Part shown: one piece after another, positions 35,252 to 47,790 of the stretch | Numbering within the stretch: position 1 is the first letter of the stretch | Layout of the letters: each line of letters opens with the position of its first letter | From: Myotis daubentonii | Lineage: Eukaryota; Chordata; Mammalia; Chiroptera; Vespertilionidae | Length of the DNA: 64,000 bases | Reading direction: 5' to 3' | Assembly: GCF_963259705.1 (NCBI RefSeq) | Contig: NC_081849.1 | Coordinates: 53,478,093-53,542,092, forward strand | Notes under the pieces: generated by a model | Databases searched by the model: none | The model's input: only the letters and a program-made list of their open reading frames with translations | What the model was told of the DNA's origin: nothing | Program-made: the position numbers and the translations under genes

Positions 35252-36378
35252 CAGGGGTGGGCAACCCCTGGCACGCATGCCAAATATGGCATGCCAGTAA
35301 CTTTTGCTGGCACGCGAAACCCTCTCTTATAATCTTCCATTTACAATTTTTGTGAACATTTGAATGACTTAAATGTCAAATTACAAGGAACTGGAAAGAC
35401 ACTTGGTGTTATGTTTGGTTACATAAAGGCTTTTGAAAAGAAACTAGAAGTCTTTAAGAGGGATGTGGATGGTGAGAGATTTAGATATTTCCCAAACCTC
35501 AAGAGGCACATCAAAGACCTCCCAAAAGATGGCAGAACAGACTGTCAAAGCCTTCAAAAGCTGTTTTTAAATATCATCGAGTCGACTATTGAGCAGTTCT
35601 TCTCAAGATTTGCGAAATTCAGAGAACTGGAAGAGACAGCAAAATTCATGAGGTTTCCAGACAGCATGAAACTGGAGGAACTAAACTTACAAATGTTTTC
35701 ATGGATAGAAATGGCTGACTTTGAAATGCAGTTGACTGAATTTCAGAGTAGCTCAATTTGGAAGCAGAAATTTATTGACCTTAGAGTTGACTTGGAAAAC
35801 ATTGAAAAAAAAGTGATTAGAGACAGGAGTACCAGAGAGAAGTGTCGAAAAAGAACTATTGAGGACTTGGAATGCCATTCCAGAAATTTTTTCTATTTAA
35901 AAAACTTTGCAACAGCATTACTCTCCATGTTTTCATCCACATACGCTTGTGAATCTTTGTTCTCAGTGATGAATTTTATTAAGTCTCATAATATGAGTAG
36001 CCTGACGGATGAAAGTAGTAGCTCGTGCATATCTCTGAAGGTCACGAAATATAAACCTGATGTAAAATCTCTGTCATCAGTGATGCAGCAGCAAAAGTCC
36101 CACTGATAATATCAAACGGAGTCATAAAGTTTTCTGTCGGACTATCAGTGTACATGTATACATTAAAAAATAAATGTATTTTTCATCATCATATACTGTG
36201 TTTTTGTCGCTTGACTGAATTTTATTATTTCTTCAAGGTTCTTCACATACGTACACCTTAAGAGATATCAAGTAGGCATAACATGTTCTCAAAAAATTAG
36301 GGGTGGCACGCAGAAGAATTTTGAGTCAGAGATTTTGCTGGTTTTGGCATGCACTCACAAAAAGGTTGCCCACCCCTG
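35252..36378 (+). mobile_element. hAT element with transposase remnant
   Basis: A 1,127-bp element with perfect 15-bp terminal inverted repeats (CAGGGGTGGGCAACC / GGTTGCCCACCCCTG) and perfect 8-bp target duplications (gcctaaac, 35244-35251 and 36379-36386). Subterminal 'ggcacgcatgccaaatatgg' on the left is mirrored by 'ggcatgcactcac' and 'ggtggcacgcag' on the right. It carries the C-terminal part of a hAT transposase gene (35333-36106) followed by about 270 bp of AT-rich 3' sequence. The N-terminal zinc-finger and first catalytic parts are deleted, so it depends on a full element in trans. The perfect ends point to recent movement. Confidence 0.92.
35333..36106 (+). pseudogene. hAT transposase C-terminal fragment (Charlie8/GTF2IRD2-like)
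   Basis: Open without stop from 35333 to TGA-containing end at 36104-36106. An alternative TTG at 35360 is the point from which about 248 residues can be read; the first in-frame ATG is later, at about 35411. Features: 'LNVKLQGTGKTL' near the start, a motif of Charlie8-type hAT transposases and of the GTF2IRD2 C-terminal region; a helical middle; and the hAT dimerisation part near residues 175-235 with 'SSTYACESLFSVM' (C-E...F-S pattern). Transposases of this group are about 600 residues long, so more than half is missing, including the first catalytic acidic residues. It is not a working transposase. A truncated protein that keeps the dimerisation region could in principle act as an inhibitor; that is an inference. 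Confidence 0.8.
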
Positions 36379-36386
36379 GCCTAAAC

Positions 36387-39300
36387 CACCCAAGTTATGA
36401 AACTGTTTGAGTGATGGACTTATACCACTTTGTTCCACTGTTCAGTTAAAACAAAACAAAACAGTAATTTCTAACAGGTTGTTTGTCCACTTTTATCATC
36501 TTTTTACTTTCTACTCTTCTGTATGCTGTATATGCATAAAGTAGATCATCCATAAAATTTTCCATAAATAAATGACTAGCAGGAGCCATGCACAATTTTT
36601 GTTAGTGGAATTGCCTAATATAAACATTTTGGAGCCCACCGACCCAGAGGATTGTATCCTACTACTAGCAGGGATCCAGGCAGAAAACACAAATGCCCCT
36701 TCCCATTTTTGTAGGCATAACTAAACTCTCCTATTAGCCCTGACAAAGAATAGTGATTGAAAAAGGACCCAACCATTACAGATAGAGACACTCCCAGTTC
36801 TATGATACCTGGTAGCATGCCTTTCATTTGAGGCTCCGATGACAATAAGTTCATGGAAAATGTCCTTTTACCATCCTCCTTTAAAGAACTAGAAAACAGA
36901 TTCTGAAATAGGCAACTATTCATCCCTTTTATTTAGTCTTAGATCTGATAAAGAAGAAATCTGGAAAGGAAGTGGGGATTTATTTAACTGTTGTGAAGCT
37001 TCATACAAATAAGCCTATGGTGCCTAAGCGTAGTGGTAAATCTATCATCACTCCAGATTTTATTATTTAAAATGTTGATGTGATTCTTATTGGGTTTGGG
37101 GGTTGGGGATCTTTGCTGTTATGAGTGGGCACATCAGAAAGATGGTCAGGGTGAGCCTTTATAGTCCAGCTGCACATCCTGGGGTATGGGGAAGCCTTGT
37201 GTCTGCTGATATCTGCAGACCTTAGGAAGACTGAGAACTAGAATTGGTCTCTAACTGGAATGGAAAATAACTCCTTAGCTCTGAAATTTCCCATCGGAAA
37301 TGTTAAATTCAGACAATGCCCATTAGCTAAGCTTGCCTTTTCCTGTGATTTGGGGATATGTCCTAATTTTCAGATCACAAGCCCAGACATTTTACTATCT
37401 TCTAGATTCACATATTCAGCACTCTTAAGAGTATTGGCAGACGCAGAATTGTAGATTAATAGTAAGGAAACATTGTGGAGAGTGACGCAATAGAAGTGTG
37501 AACAAACTAGTATAAAGCACCAGTGGCTAACTGACCAACTTGGCCCAGATGACTCAGGAAAGTTTAGGATCATGTTATATTTTAAATAGATCTCCAAGAC
37601 TTACTCACATGGGCAAGGATGGAGAATTGTCTAGGTACAATGTAAAGAATGGAGGCATAGGTGTTCACAGGAGTACTAAAAACGTACCAGGTGCTTTAGT
37701 GTGGCTGGAAATTGCATGGGTAAAGTTGGACATGGGACTCAAGAGAAGTGTGGGATAGGATGGCAGAGGTAAGGCCAGCAAAATAGACCAAGATTAAATT
37801 TTAAGAGGTTTTTAATATTTTTGGAGAATTTAGATTTTGACTTGGGATCCTAGCGAACCATCACATATTTAAAATTATGTGAGTGGTTAGATTTTTTTTT
37901 TTTTTTTTAGAAAGAACTCTTCCAGGAACTACTTTTTATCCATAATGTGGCTTCTGGCCTTATATTTGCTGTGAATTTTAATCTTGTGTTTCTAAATCCT
38001 TGACATTTTCCTAAGTGGCTGACCCCATTGTCTCTTACACAAGAACTTCAGAATCTGCTCTGGCTATCAGTTCTAGCTACCATGTTATCTACACCATCTA
38101 TCATCACTCCAATCTTGACTTTGACTTACCCTAAAACATGTAAATATATTTAGATAAGTCTCGACTATCTAATCACAAAAATCTTTGAGTATTACATTTT
38201 TTTAAGATCCAAAATTTCTATTTTAATATTTTAGGGAATTTAAACATTGTGGAAATGTCTCCAAAGAGAACCGAAAAAAATACAAGTCTTTTCTGATACT
38301 AGCAATTTAGAAAAGCAAGTTAAGAACAATATCTTTAATCTTTTTTTTTGTTTCATTGCTTCTATAAAATTATAAAATAATGAATTCCCCTTTCTACTTC
38401 TTGGAGAAAAAGCCACATACTTTTACAGACAAGGAAGGGAGTTAGTCAGCTGCCACTAAACAACCCTGGTGGCAACATTGTTGTTAAGAATTTTTTATGT
38501 AGATGGCCCATATATAGGACTTTGGGCTGTAGGAAGTCATAGGGAATAGGATCATTATGGCAAAAATAGTTAATCAGTTCTGAAACTGTTCATGGTCTTG
38601 GCCCCTTCCTCCCAATTCCCGCCCCCCCCCCATGTCCTCACAAATAGACCAACAGTCAGTTCTAATCAGGCTCGATTAAAAAAAATCAATTTATAGGTAA
38701 CACTTCCTACCTCCTTAATTTTCTTTCCTTCATTTTAATGTTTACAGTTGAGTCATAGAAATTATTTTTTCAAATCCTCTACATTGACTTTTTAAAAAGC
38801 CAAAGCTTCAACTATGATAACTAAGTAGGCTCTTAAAGTTGAGTAATTATTGTTAACAAATTCTACACACTCATTATCTAAAATATTAATTCTAGAATAT
38901 TATTTTTACAAAATAACTTCCATACTTTTTGCTTTTCTAAGCAAGACTTTGCAGATATTGCTTTTTCAGATTAGCGAGTATCTAGTAAAGGAATTTTTAC
39001 TAATAGGACTTCGAAATACCAAGTAGTTACCTTTGAACTTAGCCCAAGGAAGAATTCTGCAGTTTAAAGTCAGTGATCCATTGTAAAATTTAACATTCAA
39101 GTTGCTTAAGTAATTTATGTATAAAATTTAATAATAGTTAACAGGATTTGCATATTCAAAATACAATAAGCTTCCAAATAAAAATCTAGGACAGGATTCC
39201 AAAAATACCCAAGATCTTACCATTTTTTTCTGAAGACAATCAGCAGGCATTTAACAAATTAACTCGCTTTACCCATTATGAAGTTTGTACCATTAGAAGA

Positions 39301-39837
39301 CCAAAAATAGTCAGCCATTTACTTGTGAAATATGGAAACAATAAACTATGCCACTTCTTCTCCTCACCAAATTCCCTATGAATCTGCCTCACCATTGATA
39401 CTCTCTGAGTAGCCTCTGTAAACATCTTAATTAATAATTAGCTTAATTTTATTTTTGCCATGTATTACTTATTTGACAAACTTCTTTAAAAATAATAATA
39501 GGAATGTTAGTGACAAAAGGAAAACTCTATTACCTTAGAAATGAACAAACTAAAGTCACAATTAAACTACCAACCAAAATGACTTAATAGTGTGGAAAAC
39601 TATTTAAAATATGAAAAAATTATAGGGTAATATCTGTCTCTGATATTTTTGTCTCAAAATACTGATATGAAATTTATACTATTAAAAGTTCATTTTGCAA
39701 ATAGCATTGAATAGAACATAATTGCAAATTATAAATTTTGAATGGAAAGAGCATAGATATTAGGGTGAATTTGACCTGACCTCACATCCTCACTCACTCA
39801 CTTAACCATCTGAGTTTAAATTTCTTCATCTGGAAAA
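36387..39837. other. AT-rich intergenic DNA, no gene seen
   Basis: A T run lies at 37891-37909 and a C run near 38620-38631. A part of an old interspersed repeat may lie at 37620-37870. I recognise no exon. Confidence 0.4.
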
Positions 39838-40725
39838 TACCTTCTCATTCATTCAACAAATATTCACCTAGCAACTTCTTGGGCAAAGTACTGTGTAAAA
39901 CATCTGCTGCTGCCCTCCTGGGGGTTACCTTGTTGCTAGGGAAACAAATATTAGACAGCTAATTTCACAAATGTAAGTTTAATTATCATTATGGCAACTC
40001 TGAATGAAAAGCATTTACGGGGAGTCTTGGCCTGTCTAATCTAGAGAGTCAGGGAAAATTCCTGGAGGAAGTGATACCCATAGTGAGTTTGAAAGAAAAG
40101 GAGTAATTAACTAAGAATGGGGGTGGGGGACCTGAAGAACTTCTGCTTCTTTGGCTAACTGGAAGACAGCCAGAGGACGGGAGTGCAAAGAGGAGGGAGT
40201 GGTAGGAGAGGGGGCTGGTGAAGTAGGCAAAAGCCAAAGCACATCTGTTAAGTATTTTAGTTTCTAGTCTAAGGACAAGGAGGAGCTACTAGAGTGATTT
40301 AAGGAATAAAGTGTCTTGAGAGCTTTGACATTTTTTGAGAAATCACTGCAGCTGGTGATAATGAATTTAAAGGGATTAGAGTGGGTAGAAATGCCGTGAA
40401 ACCACCTAGAAAACCATTGAGCTTTCCAGCTGAGAATAATGGTCATTTGTAGTACAGTGGTGGCAATACAAATAAGAGAAGTCAAGAGATTTGAGAAACA
40501 TTTAAGTTATATTTGGCATGATTCAGAGATAGACTATATGACGCATGAGGGGGCTGGGGTGGGGGTGTCAGTTTGGGTATCCCTAGTACAGGGTGCCTGT
40601 GACATATCCACGTAGATATCCTCATTAAGCAGATGGATAAATAGATACATAGTTCAAGGCAGAAGTCAGAGCTACAGATATTAATGTAGATAAAAATGTT
40701 ACCTTACATATATTAGGGAAATTCA
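39838..40725 (+). repeat. Ancient mammalian-wide interspersed repeat, class not assigned
   Basis: Long collinear stretch with familiar old-repeat wording: 'cattcattcaacaaatattcac', 'ctgccctcctgggggttac', 'agggaaaattcctggaggaagtg', 'ctaaggacaaggaggagctac' and 'catatccacgtagatatcc'. It is strongly diverged and non-coding. I cannot say securely whether it is LINE- or LTR-derived. Confidence 0.45.
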
Positions 40726-41174
40726 ATATAAAAAGTGCCTAACAATGCTGAAAACTCAGTGGTACTCACCCCTCTCCTAAGTAGCCTCCTCTCTACTTGG
40801 TAAATCTCTTCCCTGAGCGAAGGCAAGTCGTCCTGGTTCCAATTTCCCAAACTCCTAAGACGGATAAATGAACAGAGTACTTGCTTTATTTCCAGGTAAT
40901 ATTCAAGTCCTCTTAAATGACCTCTCTGGTGACTCTAAGAACCTCCCACAGAATACTGACATAGAGGAAGTTGTATATGAGAGCCCTATCCAACCATTTG
41001 GCAGGAGAACTCAGGCAAATAAGAGTCCCAGGTTTCTGTAGGGAAAGCTTCATGTGGTAAAGTATATGTTAAATCAACAATGTTCAGATACCTAACCACC
41101 GACCCAAATTTCTCAAAAGGACCTAGTGCCCAAAGAAATAGACACATTTCTCAGTCTATGTACTCCCTCATCAA

Positions 41175-41176
<2 letters not shown>

Positions 41177-41216
<40 letters not shown>
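41177..41216 (+). repeat. (TG)20 microsatellite
   Basis: Uninterrupted TG dinucleotides. Confidence 0.97.
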
Positions 41217-41217
<1 letters not shown>

Positions 41218-41810
41218 CCAGTCTTCTTGAGGTTCTTATGTGCTAATTGTAGCTAGAGTTTAAACACAGCCCTTTCAAAAAACATACCATTTGGGGTGAA
41301 ACTACTCCCCATAACAAGATACTACTTGCCATAACTCTAGGTAAAAGGCTACTCCCAAGCAAAACATTTATAGACTTTGGCTGAGGGAAAGATTGGTTAT
41401 AAAAATAAACATCTCTCCTCTATCCAAGCAATAGATGAAGCAAAGATCTTTCCCTTCCCTCCCCCCGCCCCAGAGCAGGTTATAATTAATCTAAAGAAAT
41501 TGAGTCAGTGAATGTATAGTACCCATGTTCAGATCTGTGGCATATGTCCAAACTTTGCACATTTCAGTTTTAAAAAGAATCTTCAGAAATATCATTCTTG
41601 TCAGTCAGCCAGTAACTGCCTACATGCTGTTCTAAGCACAATTAGTTAAAGCTTTTTCTTACCTTAAATTGGGCTCTTTTGCACCAAAATGTTTTGACTC
41701 AGCTCAGAATTTACAAAATTATGCTTTAGAAAGAGCCTTAATGTCTAAAGCTAGAATTAATTTTGCATAGATAGATACATGGTAGGTAAACAAATAGATA
41801 ATGATGATGA

Positions 41811-41811
41811 T

Positions 41812-41870
<59 letters not shown>

Positions 41871-41872
41871 GA
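41811..41872 (+). repeat. (GATA)n microsatellite
   Basis: About 15 uninterrupted GATA units, preceded by (ATG)n and followed by degenerate GATA units to about 41888. Confidence 0.97.
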
Positions 41873-42194
41873 TAGGTAGATAGATAATAAAACATTTAAA
41901 TTGTGTTTGAATCTGCCAAATCAAGATCATTTCCCTTTTCTAGTCTAAGAAATGCAGATTTCCACTGAGTTCATACACATTTTCATCAATTAAACTTTTA
42001 TGAAACACAAAATTCTGAGAAACACAAGGACACAGTGTCATGTAAGGAAATTTTTCATGATCTCTAATGAAAAATTTAAACTGAAATAAAGTATGATCCA
42101 TTAACCTTACATCAGAGCTTACACATTCTCTAAGATCAAGACCATTGGTAACTTGCCCTTTGTAGAAAGCAGCACAGAATATTAGAAAGGCAAC

Positions 42195-42345
42195 CTACAG
42201 GGGGACTTTTGGCAAGTCACTTAACTTGTTTGAGTCTATTTTGCCACCTCTAAATGAGGTGACAATTCCTACAAGCAAAAATAGTTGAGGATTAAGCTAT
42301 TTTATGTGAAGCTACTGCCACATCATAAATACTAATAAAAGAGGG
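42195..42345 (+). repeat. MIR SINE remnant
   Basis: 'ggcaagtcacttaacttgtttgagtc' and 'tttgccacctctaaatgaggtga' follow the MIR core. Diverged. Confidence 0.6.
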
Positions 42346-43675
42346 CCATTATTGTTTACTATTATTATGATTATTATTGATCTGAATTTCATAATTTATT
42401 TAAGCATTGTACTATTTCTTACCCAATATCAGTTCACCACAGGAAACAACAACAACAAAAAGTTCATTGTCAGGAGTCCTTGTTTCACATTTCTCAATAA
42501 CTAATAAGTAGTTTAGTCTGTTTTCTATCAAAATATCATAATAAGCATAACAAGATTGGTCAGATCATTCATGAGCTATCAAATTACTTTATGTTCCATA
42601 AAGTTGCTATAGTTGCTTAAGTGTTTTATTTTTTAATCTGAAGATAGCTGCAGTTTTTCTTGCTGATCCTTTATAATGAGAATCAAGGATTGCCTTTTTT
42701 GTTTGATAGGTGGAATTGGATGAATCATCCTGACTTACATTAAAGTATAAAGCCATAATTTGTACTAAACCATTACACAATGTGTTGAAAAATGTCTTCC
42801 TAAAATACTGGAGTAGAAATTCTGTAACAAGAAGGGAATATATCTTATCCAACCTAAAGACATGGACATGCCAAGGCAACTAGAGTAGACAAGGGGCTGA
42901 AGAGGTTAATTACCTAAACAAACTGTTTCTTTAAGTTGACTACATTTTTCCTCTTATTTTAGTATACAAACCTGTATTCTTAAAATGATATTACCATATT
43001 ATGCATGTGAATGTTTTATAGTTTGCTATAATTTAAAATAATTATTCTTTCAATATTAAAACTATGACACTATCCCATATACCATATCTGCATAAAATTA
43101 TAAATTTTGGATAAATACCCAGAGATGTTTGCTCTCCTCTATGGAAAAATATTAATGTTGGAAATATCAAAGAAATTAAACAGATATTTCTTTTTCATAC
43201 AGATATTTTACAACCTTTAGGTGAGAAGTTCTGTATTATTTGACTAAACATATAAACTCAAAAGGAAAGGTAAAATTTCTTATTTAATGTCACAAAAGTA
43301 AAAGTAAATTGGAAAAAAAACAGCCTCAATATCAAGTTAACTAAAAGTTTCAACTTCTGCACACACACACATACACACACACACACACACGTGAATACAG
43401 TATATACATATATTCCTTTCGGTTCCCACTTCAATTGCACTTAAATTACCTAAGTATAGCTTTATATTTCCTCTTGTTTAGTTACTAAGACTTCCTGCCT
43501 CCATCTTTTTCCTCTGTTTCCCCTGCCAGTCCAGACCTGACATGGGTCACAAGGTCATTAGTCTTGCCAAAACCATCAAATGCTTATACTGCCTACTAAA
43601 TACATTCCAGATATTATAGCTTTACAATTTTGACCCATAATGTCTTTCATTCCTTATCTCTTACTATTTCCTAAA
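42346..43675. other. AT-rich intergenic DNA
   Basis: Contains an interrupted (CA)n at 43360-43390. No gene seen. Confidence 0.4.
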
Positions 43676-43679
43676 GCAG

Positions 43680-44003
43680 TTCTTTCCAAAGTCTGTTCCT
43701 CCAACACTGGTTAGATATACTTCAAAAAAAGAAGGACATGAGTTGGGAAGAATTGCACGCTACCTCTCCTGGCATTCCCTAATATAATAAACACAGAAAG
43801 AAATTAATAAATTCTATTAATAATTTATAAACAAGTAAACTTGTTTATTTTCTTTTAATCCAGGATATTAGCATTTTCTTTCTTACCTGACTTCAAAACT
43901 AACACACTTAATGAAAACTAACACAGTTTCTCTCCCACTCTCTCTTCAAAAATAGTTATTAACATGTGTTCTGCAGACACACTTTGGGAAATTCTGTTCT
44001 TAA
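43680..44003 (+). repeat. Old hAT-type MER element
   Basis: The left end 'agcagttctttccaaagtctgttcc' and the right end 'ctgcagacacactttgggaaattctg' are imperfect inverted repeats of the 'cagtgtttcccaaagtgtgttcc' type known from old Charlie-group elements such as MER33. Interior AT-rich. Much older than the young hATs in this window. Confidence 0.45.
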
Positions 44004-44093
44004 ATTTGCGCTGTGCACCAGGCAAATGGAACACCTGTCTATTCTTTGATTACATTGTGCTTTGATACTGAGTCATTTCCGTGTTTTTTCCTC

Positions 44094-44230
44094 CATCTAC
44101 AACACCTTTGCTTCTACTTTCTGCCTAGTGATTTGTGCATTTATCTAATTTTGCTACATTGGAAGCTTTTTGAGGACCAGGTTACATCTACTTAACTTTA
44201 TATAATCTTCAGAATGTCATATATACTGCA
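44094..44230 (+). repeat. L2-like 3' remnant
   Basis: 'ttctgcctagtgatttgtgca' and 'ggaagctttttgaggaccagg' follow the L2 3' pattern. Confidence 0.4.
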
Positions 44231-47106
44231 GAAATGTTCCTATTTATAATCGTATGAAAGCACAATCAGAGCTTCCATGGCGAAGGCAACTGGGAGAAAA
44301 GACAAGAATTACGAGACTCTGGGGTGTGTATGTCTCAGGGAAGACAGAGCTTTCTTAGCATTTTGTAGACAAAAGAGTATTGCTTATATCCGTGATGGTG
44401 AATATAAGAACACTCAAGTGGTGCTTCTTTGCTTGCAACACAGAGAAAGAAGATGCAAATCTAACAAAAGAACTACAACGCACAGCAGAACTCTTCAAGA
44501 GGAGACACTACTTTGAAAAGGTGGAAATCTTAAAGAAATAATTTCCAGATTCTCAACTTCTGAACTTATTCTGTTGAAAACTTAATCTGCCTGTGGAGCC
44601 ACTGAAGTTCAAGTTCTCTTTTCCCCCTTCTTTTTCACACTCACCAGTTTGCCTTGCAACAGGAAAAAGTCAGCCCTCTTATGGCTAATTGTTTCCCACG
44701 AAATAAATCTTCAACAGCAGTCAAGAACAACTTTACTATCACCTTAATCTAGGCATTGTAATCAACCCTCCTATCCATCCATAGAATTTGACAATTTACT
44801 TTAAATAATTCTATATGAAAAATTGTAATATGTTTATATTGTTTTGATCAATTGTATGTTAATATTTACAATGCTAACTCAAGGCAGGAAAGGAGTTTAA
44901 TACTTAAAGCCTTTGGTTATTTAAAAAATCAATTTGTAAATTATTTTTGTTGCAGAGAAGTATGATATGGTGATTAATAAAAACCTTTCAAGCATACAAG
45001 TATATTACATTAGTATAAAATTTGTTGCAGAAAGTGGAATGAAAGCACAAGTTCAAGGAGAAAAAAGAACAGTATAAAATTTTCAACTATTACATTAGGT
45101 CTTATATATACATATATAATATATACATATACACACATATATGCCTATGTACTTTATTAGATAATGGTTATCAAAGAGTGATGGAAAATTGTATTTCTTA
45201 ATGTCAATATTTATAGTACACTGATCATGACATATTTTCTAACTATTTTAAAAGGTTTTTGTAAAGTTACAAATGTCTATTTAAAAATGTGTAATGAGTA
45301 GTTTTTAAAGTGTTTTTTTAGAGGTAAAGAGACCATAGGCCTAAGGCTAACAGGAAGAGGTTTGAGGCTACTGGCTACTACTGCCTTCTTCCACTTGACA
45401 CCTAACCCTCCTCCTTTGCCTGTCTCCTCCACCACCTGGTGGTTAGGCCAAGCCAAGGGTTTCGTTCTCTGGTAAGAATCAAAGACCAGGAACCCTAAAT
45501 TACTCAAGAGCAATCACATGTGTATGTCACCCTGTCCCCACCCTGGAAAGAGCCACAGTCATGGTGCTAGAGGAAACAGCAGGAAATATAGGCCCCAAGG
45601 AAGTAGCAGCAAGGACACTGACGAGTGGGGGAAGTCCATCAAGGCCCATGTACACTTGGGAAAGAGTAGAAGGCATTTTTGACTGAAGTCTACAGCAACC
45701 ACTCAGAAGATGAACACTGAACTGTCTAAAGACATTGCTGTGACTAGATTTAGCAGTTCCAATCAAGGCCTGAAAGATGAAGAAGTTGGCTGTGTAGACA
45801 GGACTTTGTGAGGAGAGAGATACTTGGTTGGTTCAGTAATCAAGAGTGGGGCTCTGACCCAGAGAACAGGATGACATGGCCCTGAGGCCAGTGACTGTGT
45901 TCCTTGACTCTTGTCATCTCAGGATAAAGACCTCCATGGTTGCATGGGCTACACAATTTTTGTTCCGAGAATCCCCTTAGAATCCTTTTCCCTCTAGCCT
46001 CTTTAAACCTTGGTTGCAGGAGTCAAAATTACACAGAGGGCTAAGAAAATATTTACTCAATTAAGATTTAATTGAGGAAAAAAATAGTTTGAGGTGCTGA
46101 AATTTTTTATGTTGATTTTCCACATGAATCAAATTTTGAAAAGAATTTTACTTGATCTTCCACTTAACTTACCTGTGTAGGTCAGACTGCCTCTACCTGA
46201 GAGGAAAAAAACAGGCCAAAACATGTTCAAGGCCATGTGCAGACCACAAGGTTGCAGATTCAGGCCTGGCAAGGGCTGTGATCCAAGTTTAGTATCATCA
46301 ACATGTGTTAGCAACAATGCTTTTCTCCCTAACTCACACACAAATACACATATTATCAGTTACTTGCCAAGGTGCAAATTTATTTAAGATAGTTAAAGTT
46401 TATTTCGGTGTACAAAATAGTCAAGGAACTAAACTTTTGAAATTTATTTCTAAACAAAGGAAAGTTCTCTGGAGCTCTCTTGGATAAATCTTTGTCCATA
46501 CCTAGGAACTGTGTGCTGTGACTTGAAGAAAGGAGCATTACCCTGGACTCAGGTGACCTCAATTTCAACCCAACTCTACCAGGTACTATTTGTGTTACCT
46601 TGGCCCCCCAGGTACCTCCTCCTTAACATGAGTTCATGTCTGCCTCAGTGGCTTGTTAAATAAGAATACAGGGGCAAAACTGGAGTCAATGGTAATTTTC
46701 TTTCTTTTTTTTTTGATACTTGAAAGGTATTATCACAGCATTAAGTGCTTGGATTTGAATTGGTCTCCACTTGAGAGCAAAAGAACAATGAAAAGAAATG
46801 GAAAAATAAAAGAATAAGGGCATTTTTGTGGATTCAGCAACAAGACCAACATTAGAAAAAGCCAAAGCCTGCAAATTATATGAATCTAGGCTAATTGTTC
46901 AGGAGCTTTTTCTGGTTGCTGTGAATGCTTAGAAACTTAAATCACTTTCATTCATGAATATGAAATCAAATACATCTAATTTAGCCTAAGTTGATCTCTC
47001 AACATAAATAAACAAGTCATATAATGAGTCACATAAGAATACTAAATTTTTAAATGAATATCAAGAGGATTTTATTTTAAGGGGCTAGTTTCATTCTTTA
47101 GAAAGC
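44231..47106. other. intergenic DNA, no gene seen
   Basis: Short open frames (for example 44277-44516 and 45277-45766) show no domain. An alternating TATA/CA stretch lies at 45104-45146. Nothing else is supported. Confidence 0.4.
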
Positions 47107-47115
47107 AACTAAAGA

Positions 47116-47325
47116 GCCCTAGCCGGTTTGGCTCAATGAATAGAGCATTGGCCCGTGGACTGTAGGGTCACCAGTTCAATTCCAATCAAAGGCATGTACC
47201 TTGGTTACAGGCTCGATCCCCCAGCCGAGATCAGTGCGAGTTCAATCTATGTGTCTTTCTCACATCAATGTTGCTCTCTCTCGCTGTCTCTCCCCCTTCC
47301 TTAAAAAAAAAAAAAAAGAAAAAAG
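47116..47325 (+). mobile_element. VES SINE
   Basis: VES head 'ccctagccggtttggctcaatg', B-box-like 'agttcaattcc', an altered middle ('cccagccgagatcagtgcgagttcaatc'), and a CT-rich tract with an A tail. Target duplication aa(c/t)taaaga at about 47107-47115 and 47327-47335. Confidence 0.88.
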
Positions 47326-47423
47326 AAATTAAAGATGTGGAAAGGCCAGTGGAAAATATTTAGGATAATAATAATAATAATAGTGATAGTGATATTTAGC
47401 TAAGACTAAAAAATACTTATGTT

Positions 47424-47616
47424 GCCCTGCCAGTGTGACTCAGTGGTTGAGTGGCCATGATTTGATTCCAGTCAGGGTACATGCCCAGGTTGTGGGCTCA
47501 GTCCCCAGTGTGGGGTATGCAGTAGGCAGCCGATCAATGGTTCTCTTTGATCATTGATATTTCCCTTTTTCTCACCCTCTCCCTTCCTCTCTGAAATCAA
47601 TAAAAATACATTTTTT
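47424..47616 (+). mobile_element. VES SINE
   Basis: Head 'ccctgccagtgtgactcagtgg', B-box-like 'gatttgattccagtc', the 'gcagccgatcaatggttctc' body, CT tract and A-rich tail. Target duplication aaaatact(t)atgtt at about 47410-47423 and 47617-47630. Confidence 0.9.
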
Positions 47617-47649
47617 AAAAATACTATGTTCTAGGTACTAAATGTTAAA

Positions 47650-47790
47650 TATGTTAAGGGCATTCGTGGGGAGACTTTACATATACTACTTTCTCACAAC
47701 AACTCTACAATATAGGTATTATTATTATAGCTCAGTTGTGTTGTTGTTATTATTATTGTTTCCACTGTGAGAATAAAGAGCACGGGGCCC
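47650..47790 (+). repeat. MIR-like remnant
   Basis: 'ctttacatatactactttctcacaacaactctac' and 'aggtattattatta' match the MIR right half. Weak. Confidence 0.4.

Larger units (their letters stand above)
40726..42190. other. unique DNA with microsatellites
   Basis: Apart from the (TG)n and (GATA)n listed separately I see no repeat and no gene. Confidence 0.4.

Noticed and set aside
35360..36106. Possibly a domesticated host gene related to GTF2IRD2
   Set aside because: The frame sits between perfect hAT inverted repeats and target duplications and lacks a proper start, so it is transposon sequence.
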